A stretch of DNA of 64,000 nt, taken from contig NZ_VFOW01000001.1 of the NCBI RefSeq assembly GCF_006716355.1, forward strand, positions 3,534,001 to 3,598,000. The letters run 5' to 3'. Source of the DNA: Stackebrandtia endophytica. Its GTDB lineage: Bacteria > Actinomycetota > Actinomycetes > Mycobacteriales > Micromonosporaceae. Each line of letters begins with the position of its first letter. Positions within the stretch are counted from its first letter, which is position 1. The position numbers and the translations under genes were made by a program. A model generated the notes under the pieces. It searched no databases. It was not told the DNA's origin and saw only the letters and a program-made list of their open reading frames with translations. Positions 18,659-25,007 of this stretch are shown here, one piece after another.

Positions 18659-19150
18659 ATGGGATTCCCGGTGAAGACGACACAGACCGATCCGAAAGCC
18701 TTGGCCGCCGAAGTACTGCGTGTTTCGCGTCGTGGCCTGATGTGCGGTGCCCTCGGCATGGGGGCGGCCGCGGTGTTGACCGCCTGCGGTGGCGGTGGTG
18801 ACGGCGACACGGGGGCTCCGACCGAGAGCACCGACGGGGGGCCGAGCACCGACGCCGACACCGACACCGACAAGCCCATTGCGGTGGTGTCCCAGATTCC
18901 GGTCGGCGGCGGTATGGCAGTCGCCGGTCTCGTTCTGGTGCAACCGGAGGAGGGCCGGATCATCGGGTTCGACGGTGCTTGCCCGCATCAGCAGACGATC
19001 CTTCCGGCGCCGGAGGACGGGGTCATCACCTGTCCGTCGCACCAGTCGCAGTTCTCCGCCGAGGACGGGTCGCTGGTGCAGGGGCCGGCCACCACCGGGC
19101 TCACCGAGGTTCCGTTGAACATCGTCGAGGGCGAGGTGTTCCGCGCCTAG
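18659..19150 (+). CDS. Tat-exported Rieske [2Fe-2S] lipoprotein
   Basis: The product of about 163 residues has a twin-arginine signal (VSRRGLMCGALGMG) ending in lipobox LTAC, then an acidic Ser/Thr/Asp linker and a Rieske domain. The cluster ligands are visible as CPHQ and CPSHQSQF (C-x-H and C-x2-H), followed by the usual glycine/proline-containing end ATTGLTEVPLNIVEG. It is probably an electron-transfer protein on the outer membrane face, with unknown partner. The start is uncertain: ATG 18659 was chosen, with in-frame starts at 18521 and 18632 possible and no strong RBS for any. Confidence 0.82.
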   Translation: MGFPVKTTQTDPKALAAEVLRVSRRGLMCGALGMGAAAVLTACGGGGDGDTGAPTESTDGGPSTDADTDTDKPIAVVSQIPVGGGMAVAGLVLVQPEEGRIIGFDGACPHQQTILPAPEDGVITCPSHQSQFSAEDGSLVQGPATTGLTEVPLNIVEGEVFRA

Positions 19151-19292
19151 GCATTTCGGCATAACGGCTCTGAGGACTGTCCAATAGAGATGGCGTGATT
19201 GCGGAGTCTTGTGTGGCCTGTCGAGTTGTGGGACGCTGGCGGAGATTGAGCCCCCGAGCGGTCGCTCACGGTGACCGCCGAAAGGAGTCGTC

Positions 19293-19484
19293 ATGAAACT
19301 GTCGTCCCTCGCCGACCGCGTTCTGGATCGGCTGCTCGCCACCACCACCGCCACCGCCGGATGCGCCCCCGACCCGTGGACCCGGTGCGTCGTCAACGGG
19401 GTCTGCTCCGGAGGCCACGAGAAGCAGAACTGTTACTTCCGGCCGGACTGCACCGTCAGTTGCAGCAGCGCCGGGTGTTGTTGA
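19293..19484 (+). CDS. Small eight-cysteine peptide, possible RiPP precursor or metal/disulfide peptide
   Basis: A perfect AAAGGAG stands six bases before the ATG, and a strong hairpin follows the stop, so this 63-residue gene is well supported. Residues 1-23 (MKLSSLADRVLDRLLATTTA...) form an amphipathic leader-like helix without a classical hydrophobic signal. Residues 24-63 contain eight cysteines at 24, 32, 38, 47, 53, 57, 62 and 63, ending GCC. This leader-plus-Cys-rich-core layout suggests a modified peptide, a disulfide-bonded bacteriocin-like peptide or a metal-binding miniprotein. No modification enzyme lies immediately next to it. Function unknown. Confidence 0.75.
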   Translation: MKLSSLADRVLDRLLATTTATAGCAPDPWTRCVVNGVCSGGHEKQNCYFRPDCTVSCSSAGCC

Positions 19485-19493
19485 CCCACAACG

Positions 19494-19528
19494 GACGCGG
19501 TCGCACCGAGGAACGGTGCGGCCGCGTC
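19494..19528 (+). terminator. Terminator hairpin after the Cys-rich peptide
   Basis: Fourteen-base arms at 19494-19507 and 19515-19528 (GACGCGGTCGCACC / GGTGCGGCCGCGTC) pair with one wobble around a seven-base loop. It starts ten bases after the stop codon and isolates the small gene from the oxidoreductase gene. Confidence 0.75.
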
Positions 19529-19601
19529 GCCGCCGACAACCGGTCGGTTTCACCACGCGGAGCACCGCCGTTCCCCTTACAGTGACGGTTGGGGGTGACA
19601 G

Positions 19602-20567
19602 ATGCGCATCGGATACAAGCTGGCATCGGAGGCGTTCGGGCCGCTGGAGCTCGTTCGGCAGGCGGTCAGAGCCGAAGAAGTCGGGTTCGACTTCGTGGAG
19701 ATCAGCGACCACTACCATCCGTGGCTCGACGGTCAGGGCCATTCGCCGTTCGCCTGGTCGGTCCTGGGAACGCTGGCCTCGCGGACGCGACACATCGGGT
19801 TGGCCACGGGGGTGACCTGCCCGTTCATTCGATACCACCCGGCCGTCATAGCTCAGGCCGCGGCCACGGTCGCGCTGCTGTCCGGAGGCCGGTTCGTGCT
19901 GGGCGTCGGCTCCGGTGAGCGTCTCAATGAACACGTCGTCGGGCGGGGTTTCCCCGCGGTGGACGTTCGGCACGAGATGTTCCGGGAGTCGCTGGAGATC
20001 ATTCGACTGCTGTGGCGAGGCGGCTATCAGTCCTACCGGGGCCGACATCTCACCCTTGAGGACGCCCGGGTCTTCGACCTGCCCGACGAGCCGCCGCTGA
20101 TGGCGGTCGCGGCCGGTGGACGTCGGTCGGCGACCATCGCCGGCGAGCTCGGCGACGGCCTGTTCACCACCGAACCGAACGCCGACCTGGTCGGGCACTA
20201 CACCGCCGCCGGTGGTGACGGTCCCCGGTACGCCGAACTCACCGTGGCGTGGGCACCGGACGAGGAGACCGCGGTGCGGGCCGCGTGGGAGACCACCAGG
20301 TGGGCGGTCACCGGATGGAAGGTCATGGCCGAGTTGCCGAACCCGGTCAACTTCGACGCCGCCAGTGCAACGGTCCGGCACGATGACATTCGTGAGCGGT
20401 TCGCGTGTGGGCCCGATCCGCAGCGGTATCTGTCGATGGCGCAGCAGTACGTCGATGCCGGATACGACCATCTCGTTCTGATGAACACCGGTCCCGACTG
20501 CGACGGTTTCATCGATTTCTTCGACCGCGAACTGTCCGAACCGATGCGGCGACTGGTTCGGCGCTGA
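19602..20567 (+). CDS. F420-dependent LLM-class oxidoreductase (G6PDH-like subfamily)
   Basis: The 321-residue protein is a luciferase-like monooxygenase-fold (TIM barrel) enzyme that probably uses coenzyme F420. It matches the subfamily related to F420-dependent glucose-6-phosphate dehydrogenase: RIGYKLASEAFGPLELVRQAVRAEEVGFDFVEISDHYHPWLDGQGHSPFAWSV at the N-terminus, TGVTCPFIRYHPAVIAQAAATVALL and GVGSGERLNEHVVG in the middle. The true substrate is not certain. It is followed after 22 bases by the dGTPase gene in the same direction, although that gene seems to have its own leaderless promoter. Confidence 0.85.
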   Translation: MRIGYKLASEAFGPLELVRQAVRAEEVGFDFVEISDHYHPWLDGQGHSPFAWSVLGTLASRTRHIGLATGVTCPFIRYHPAVIAQAAATVALLSGGRFVLGVGSGERLNEHVVGRGFPAVDVRHEMFRESLEIIRLLWRGGYQSYRGRHLTLEDARVFDLPDEPPLMAVAAGGRRSATIAGELGDGLFTTEPNADLVGHYTAAGGDGPRYAELTVAWAPDEETAVRAAWETTRWAVTGWKVMAELPNPVNFDAASATVRHDDIRERFACGPDPQRYLSMAQQYVDAGYDHLVLMNTGPDCDGFIDFFDRELSEPMRRLVRR

Positions 20568-20589
20568 TCACGCCTCGTAGCATCGGGTC

Positions 20590-21912
20590 ATGCGCGTGGC
20601 AACGTACTCGGATGATGACCTGGAACAACACTCGCTCGGGGTGCGACGCCGGGCCGATACCGAACGCACCGCCTTCGAACACGACGTCGATCGGATCCTG
20701 TACTCGACCCAGTGGCGGGCGCTGGCGGGGAAGAGCCAGGTGGTCGCCAGTGGTGAGCTGGGGATCTACCACACTCGACTGACCCATTCGATGAAGGTCG
20801 CCCAACTTGGTCGGCGGATCGCCGAACGGATGAAGCGTCGATACGGCGGGCCCGATCCGGCGCTGGTGGAGGCCGCCAGCATGGCCCACGACATCGGACA
20901 CCCGCCGTTCGGGCACGCGGGGGAGAACGCGCTGCGCGACACCATGGACGAGTTGCGCACCGGGCAGGCGGTACCCGACAGTTTTGAGGGCAACGCCCAG
21001 ACGTTGCGGGTGTTGACCTATCTGGCGGCCCACAAGTACCCCGGTCATCGTGGCCTGCACCTGACCCGGGCCTGTCTGGACGCGGCCACCAAATATCCGT
21101 GGGAGCGGCATGGCCGTGACGTCGACCGCGACCGCTTCCTCAAATGGGGCGTCTACCCGGCCGATCGGGCGGCGTTCGAGTGGGTTCGCGCCGGACGCAC
21201 CGATGACGCGGTGCCGGTGGAGGAACAGATCATGGACTGGGCCGACGACGTCACCTACGTGTGCCATGACGTCGAGGACTTCTACCGGACCGGGTTGATC
21301 CCGTTGGCCGACATCTTTCCGGCTCCCGGACAGGCCGATGCCCACAGCGAACGCGAGACCGCCGTGTTCCTGGATTACCTGGCGGCCAAGCGAACAGGCT
21401 TCGGTCTGCCCTTCGATCGCGACGCCACCGCGGCCCAGCTGGCCGAGATCGGAAAGACCCTGGTCGTGCCGGAACCGTATCGGGGGCGACACGACGACGC
21501 GGTGGCGGTGAACTCCCGCACCGCGGACCTCATCTCGTTTCTCATCGCTGACCTTCGGTTGGAGGTGGCGGACGCCCCGATTCGTCACGGTGCCCGGCTG
21601 GTCATCCCCGAGGATCGGCGTCAGGTCTGTGATCTGTTGAAGGAGCTGCTGTGGTGCTATGTGGTCGATCGTCCGACGATGCGGACGTTGCGACACGGTA
21701 AGCAGCGCATCGTGGCGGAGTTGCTGCGGTGGACCTTCGAGGCGCCGGAGCTGTTGCCCCCGGACCGGACCGAGGAGCTGGCCGAGCACGGTGACCGGTT
21801 GCGAGCGGCCGCCGACCACGTCGCCTCGCTCACCGAGGGACAGGCGATCGCGCTGCATCGACGTCTCAGCGGAGTCGCGCTCGGATCGGTGAGCGACAAC
21901 ATGTTGCTGTGA
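20590..21912 (+). CDS. dgt: Deoxyguanosinetriphosphate triphosphohydrolase (dGTPase)
   Basis: The 440-residue enzyme hydrolyses dGTP (and, in related proteins, other dNTPs) to the nucleoside and triphosphate. The N-terminal QWRALAGKSQVV and HTRLTHSMKVAQLGRRIAERM, followed by the HD motif in SMAHDIGHPPFGHAGENAL and a later Asp in DWADDVTYVCHDVEDF, supply the metal site of the HD superfamily. The C-terminal dGTPase_inhib-like region is present. There is no RBS; TAGCAT at 20578-20583 is six bases before the ATG, so it is probably leaderless. In many actinomycetes this gene neighbours dnaG, but not here. DnaA-box-like sequences follow the stop. Confidence 0.92.
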   Translation: MRVATYSDDDLEQHSLGVRRRADTERTAFEHDVDRILYSTQWRALAGKSQVVASGELGIYHTRLTHSMKVAQLGRRIAERMKRRYGGPDPALVEAASMAHDIGHPPFGHAGENALRDTMDELRTGQAVPDSFEGNAQTLRVLTYLAAHKYPGHRGLHLTRACLDAATKYPWERHGRDVDRDRFLKWGVYPADRAAFEWVRAGRTDDAVPVEEQIMDWADDVTYVCHDVEDFYRTGLIPLADIFPAPGQADAHSERETAVFLDYLAAKRTGFGLPFDRDATAAQLAEIGKTLVVPEPYRGRHDDAVAVNSRTADLISFLIADLRLEVADAPIRHGARLVIPEDRRQVCDLLKELLWCYVVDRPTMRTLRHGKQRIVAELLRWTFEAPELLPPDRTEELAEHGDRLRAAADHVASLTEGQAIALHRRLSGVALGSVSDNMLL

Positions 21913-21935
21913 CCCGTCCACAATCCGTCATCGCC

Positions 21936-21963
21936 TGTGGATAACTCTGTGGATTGTGGATAA
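21936..21963. promoter_or_regulatory. Pair of DnaA boxes
   Basis: TGTGGATAA, the exact complement of the E. coli DnaA box TTATCCACA, occurs at 21936-21944 and again at 21955-21963, with a near copy TGTGGATTG at 21948-21956 and an oppositely oriented GTCCACAA at 21916-21923. They lie in the short space after dgt and before the convergent gene. Confidence 0.5.
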
Positions 21964-21978
21964 CCGGCCGTTCGTGGG

Positions 21979-22614
21979 TCAGGAGTCGGTCACCGCGCAG
22001 ATGCACGCCTCGTTGCCCTCGGCGTCGGCGAGGACCCAGAACGATGGTGCCTCCGCATCGGACACCAGGCGGCCACCGGCCTCGATGACGGCGGCGACCC
22101 GTTGTTCGGCGAGGTCGGCGGCCACCCAGACGTCGAGGTGAATGCGGTTGCGTTGTGGTCGGGGTTCGTCCATCTGTTGGAACCACAGGGCGGGGCCGAT
22201 CTGCGCGGGGTCGACGAGGTCGTCGTTGCCGCCGTCGGTGTAGCCGAACACGCTGCGCCAGAACGGTTTGACCGCCGCGATGTCGAGGGCGTCGATGGCG
22301 ATCTCGGTGGTGATCGCGGCGTGTGGACGCGTTTCGATACCGAGTTCGTCGGCCAGTCGGGAGATTCCGGCGGCGAGGTCGAGGTCGCGTCGGGTGAGGG
22401 CACCCACGTCGTGGCTGTGCATGCTGATGTGGACGAGGCCGTATCGCAGGTCGACCTCGGGGTGGTGGTTCGCCTCCTCTGCCAGTTCAGTCAACCGGGT
22501 GATGAACTGCGCCCCGGCGGCGAAGGTGCCGGTGGCATAGGTTGCGTGGAGTTTCCCGGCCAGGACCCGCCAGCCGGGTGCGGCGCGGTGTGCTTCGGAT
22601 GCGGTAACGGTCAT
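21979..22614 (-). CDS. Pterin-4a-carbinolamine dehydratase fused to glyoxalase-like domain
   Basis: The 211-residue protein joins two folds. Residues 1-95 resemble pterin-4a-carbinolamine dehydratase (WRVLAGKLHATYATGTFAAGAQFITRLTELAEEANHHPEVDLRYGLVHISMHSHDVGALTRRDLDLAAGIS), with the conserved paired His of ANHHPE. Residues 100-211 form a VOC/glyoxalase-like domain (IDALDIAAVKPFWRSVFGY, RIHLDVWVA, APSFWVLADAEGNEACIC). Such fusions are common in actinomycetes but their reaction is unproven. TAGACT six bases upstream of the ATG suggests a leaderless mRNA. The gene is convergent with dgt. Confidence 0.82.
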   Translation of the reverse strand: MTVTASEAHRAAPGWRVLAGKLHATYATGTFAAGAQFITRLTELAEEANHHPEVDLRYGLVHISMHSHDVGALTRRDLDLAAGISRLADELGIETRPHAAITTEIAIDALDIAAVKPFWRSVFGYTDGGNDDLVDPAQIGPALWFQQMDEPRPQRNRIHLDVWVAADLAEQRVAAVIEAGGRLVSDAEAPSFWVLADAEGNEACICAVTDS

Positions 22615-23066
22615 GGGTCCAGTCTAGGTACCGGTGGTCACCGATGCGGTCGTCTCGGTGGCGGCGGCGCCCCTACGTTGATGTTTCCAATGTGTACCGA
22701 GTATGCATTCAGCTCGTGGTCACCACGGTCGGTGGCGTGTCCGGGACCGCCAGCTTCAGTGGTTGACAGGCATGCGCGGAGCCGGAAGCCTAGGACGTGT
22801 TTGGTAGATCCGAACACGTCCTTGCGGCGTGTCGGTGTTGCACTCCGGTGTTGGACGCGGGGTGGTCAGGTGAGAGTGGATGGCAAGGCGGAGAAGGAGT
22901 CGGTATGGGGTTGGCCGTGTTCTTGGTCGCTTCGCGGTGGCGACGCGTGGCTTCGTCATCAGGCACTCACCTGGGCGGCCCGAGCCCGGTCACCCGCGAC
23001 GCCCTTCGATTATCAAACGCGCCTAGCGGCGCATCTATACCGGCAGCAATAACTTCAGGAGTTCTC
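22615..23066. other. 450-bp intergenic region, no convincing gene
   Basis: This stretch upstream of the FAD oxidoreductase has several open frames but none with convincing codon bias or start signals. It contains a perfect 10-bp inverted repeat at 22792-22822. Base composition is more even than in neighbouring genes, so it may be remnant or regulatory DNA. Confidence 0.4.
22792..22822. repeat. Perfect 10-bp inverted repeat
   Basis: AGGACGTGTT (22792-22801) and AACACGTCCT (22813-22822) flank an 11-base spacer. It could be a regulatory hairpin, or the end of a lost insertion sequence. No matching second end or transposase was found. Confidence 0.5.
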
Positions 23067-24188
23067 ATGACCGCAACCGTGGCCATTGTCGGGGGTGGGT
23101 ACGGTGGAATCACTGCGGCCCAAGCGCTTGATGAGGACTTTGACGTCGTTCTCATCGAGCCGAAGGATGCATTCGTCCATAATGTAGCAGCACTGCGGGC
23201 GGTCGTCGACCCCAACTGGGCTAAGTGGATGTTCTTTCCGTACGACGGATTGCTCAAGCGCGGCCGGGTCGTCAGGGACCGGGCGATCTCGGTGGAGGCC
23301 CACGGGGTGCGAACCGTGTCGGGTGAGTGGATCGGCGCCGACTACATCGTCATCGCCACCGGCACGACCTATCCGTTCCCCGCGAAGGTGTACAGCGATC
23401 ACGCCGAGGCGGGGATCGCGCGATATCACCGCGCCACCGAGGCGCTGGGGCGTGCCGAACGTGTGCTCCTTTTGGGAGCGGGCCCAGTGGGAATCGAGTT
23501 GGCCGGCGAGATCCGGAGCACCTGGCCCGACAAACACATCACGCTCATCGAGCCGGCCCGGGACATCCTGTCCGGCGGGTTCATCGAGGGCTTCGACGAG
23601 GACGTCGCCGACCAGCTGCGGTCGGAGCTGCGTCGTCAGCTGCGGGATCTCGGGATCTCCCTCATTCTGGGGGACTCATTGCGCCACGACCCGCCGACGA
23701 GCACCGGCATCAAAAGCGGGTTCGCCGCCTCGACCTGGGGTGGAACCTCGCTCACAGCCGACATCTGGTTCCAATGCTATGGCCGCCAACCGGTCTCACG
23801 TGTCCTATCGCGACAATTGTCGGGTGCCTGGCGCACCGACGGGCGGTTGTCGGTGATGCCCGACCTGCGGCTGCCCGGCCAGTCCAGGGTGTTCGCCATT
23901 GGCGACGTGACCCGTACTCAGGCGTTGGACACCGCGGTGGTGGCCATGGAACAGGGCGGATTCGTCGCGGAGCAGATCAAGTCCCTGGCCGGTGGCGGCG
24001 ACCCGGTCGCCTACGAGCCGTCGCAACCGCTGTTCCTGATCCCGTTGGGGACCGGTGGTGGTGCCAGCTACAGCCCCGACGGCGGGATTCTGGACGCCGA
24101 GACCACCACCCTCTACAAAGGCAACGACCTCTTCCTGACCAAGTACTGCGAGATCTTCGACGTCCCGAACCCGCTGGAGGACTCGTAA
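23067..24188 (+). CDS. FAD/NAD(P)-dependent oxidoreductase (AIF/FSP1-like)
   Basis: The 373-residue flavoprotein belongs to the pyridine nucleotide-disulfide oxidoreductase fold, close to the AIFM2/FSP1 and type II NADH dehydrogenase-like group that reduces quinones. The N-terminal FAD-binding motif is VAIVGGGYGGITAAQALDEDFDVVLIEPKDAFVHN, the NAD-binding motif is VLLLGAGPVGIELAGEIRSTWPDKHITLIEPA near residue 140, and the second FAD contact is VFAIGDVTRTQ. No redox-active Cys pair is seen. AGGAG precedes the ATG at 23067; an extension to 22797 has poor codon bias. It is convergent with a TetR gene. Confidence 0.88.
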   Translation: MTATVAIVGGGYGGITAAQALDEDFDVVLIEPKDAFVHNVAALRAVVDPNWAKWMFFPYDGLLKRGRVVRDRAISVEAHGVRTVSGEWIGADYIVIATGTTYPFPAKVYSDHAEAGIARYHRATEALGRAERVLLLGAGPVGIELAGEIRSTWPDKHITLIEPARDILSGGFIEGFDEDVADQLRSELRRQLRDLGISLILGDSLRHDPPTSTGIKSGFAASTWGGTSLTADIWFQCYGRQPVSRVLSRQLSGAWRTDGRLSVMPDLRLPGQSRVFAIGDVTRTQALDTAVVAMEQGGFVAEQIKSLAGGGDPVAYEPSQPLFLIPLGTGGGASYSPDGGILDAETTTLYKGNDLFLTKYCEIFDVPNPLEDS

Positions 24189-24206
24189 GGCGTCGAGTGG
24201 CCGCGA

Positions 24207-24830
24207 TCAGGTCAGGTAGGTGACCAACAGGCGTTTCAGGTCCGCGATGTACTGCCGGCGCACCGGTCCGCTCGACCCGGTGATCAGCGGCATCATCGCC
24301 CGTACCAGCTGAACCACCACGGTGGTGGCGTGTTCGGCCTGCGCCTGGTTCAGTGTGGGCACCGTTGTCAGGATCAGCCGGGTGACCTGGCCGTGGATCG
24401 CGGCGTGTATCGGTGCCACCGCCTGGGCCAGTGAGGCCGGCATGTCGGTGCGGGCGAACAGCGCCTTGAACCCGGGATTGGCGACGTTGAACGCGACCAC
24501 CGGGTCGATGACGGAGTCGACGACCCGGGCCGGTGACATTCCGGTGGCATCGGCGTCGTCGAAGGTCTCGGACTTGGTCTGGGCGAGCTGCTGGACGTAG
24601 TGCTCGGCCAGGCTGCGCGCGATGTCCTCTTTGCTGGTGAAGAACTGGTAGAGCGAACCCGGGGAGATCTCGGCCGCCGAGGCGATGGCGTTGGTCGTGG
24701 TCGCCTCGTATCCGCGTTCGGCGAAGACGGTGGCCGCCGCCTGAAGGATCTGTTCCATGCGGCGTTGTCCACGGGCCTGCCGTTTGGGCGGCGTCTTGGT
24801 CTCCGTGGCGGGTTTTTCGTCTGCGCTCAT
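24207..24830 (-). CDS. TetR-family regulator
   Basis: The 207-residue repressor has a Lys/Arg-rich N-terminal extension, the TetR helix-turn-helix at about residues 25-70 (RMEQILQAAATVFAERGYEATTTNAIASAAEISPGSLYQFFTSKEDI), and an all-helical ligand-binding domain resembling the TetR_C group of multidrug regulators. It is divergent from the MMPL transporter gene, and two palindromes in the shared 177-bp intergenic region are its likely operators. It probably represses the transporter and itself. Confidence 0.88.
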   Translation of the reverse strand: MSADEKPATETKTPPKRQARGQRRMEQILQAAATVFAERGYEATTTNAIASAAEISPGSLYQFFTSKEDIARSLAEHYVQQLAQTKSETFDDADATGMSPARVVDSVIDPVVAFNVANPGFKALFARTDMPASLAQAVAPIHAAIHGQVTRLILTTVPTLNQAQAEHATTVVVQLVRAMMPLITGSSGPVRRQYIADLKRLLVTYLT

Positions 24831-24871
24831 CGTGTCGGCATCCTACCCGCTCGGCATATGCGAATGATTGC

Positions 24872-24896
24872 TCGTGTTATTCTCGGCAAAACACGA
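24872..24896. promoter_or_regulatory. Inverted repeat, possible TetR operator 1
   Basis: TCGTGTT (24872-24878) and AACACGA (24890-24896) are perfect complements around 11 bases. It lies close to the tetR start and near AT-rich sequence TGTTATTCT that could be a -10 element. Confidence 0.5.
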
Positions 24897-24923
24897 CTCC
24901 TTACTCGCATTCTAAGGTGTCCC

Positions 24924-24955
24924 GGCTTCGTGTCCGGGCGCCTGGACACGAAGCC
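24924..24955. promoter_or_regulatory. Perfect 12-bp inverted repeat, likely TetR operator 2
   Basis: GGCTTCGTGTCC (24924-24935) and GGACACGAAGCC (24944-24955) are exact complements with an eight-base spacer, placed 50-85 bases before the MMPL start. Its core shares the CGTGT/ACACG half-site with the first palindrome. Confidence 0.65.
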
Positions 24956-25007
24956 AGGACCGACCGGCCCCGACCCCGAATGTCCAGACGACGTCAAAGA
25001 GGTTCGT

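Noticed and set aside
22792-22822. Possible insertion-sequence terminal repeat
   Set aside because: No transposase or second end was found, so it is listed only as an inverted repeat.
22797-23066. N-terminal extension of the FAD oxidoreductase
   Set aside because: The FAD motif starts right after the ATG at 23067, which has a good RBS; the extension has poor bias.
24600-25007. N-terminal extension of the MMPL transporter
   Set aside because: Overlaps tetR and the operators; the signal/first helix begins at 25008.
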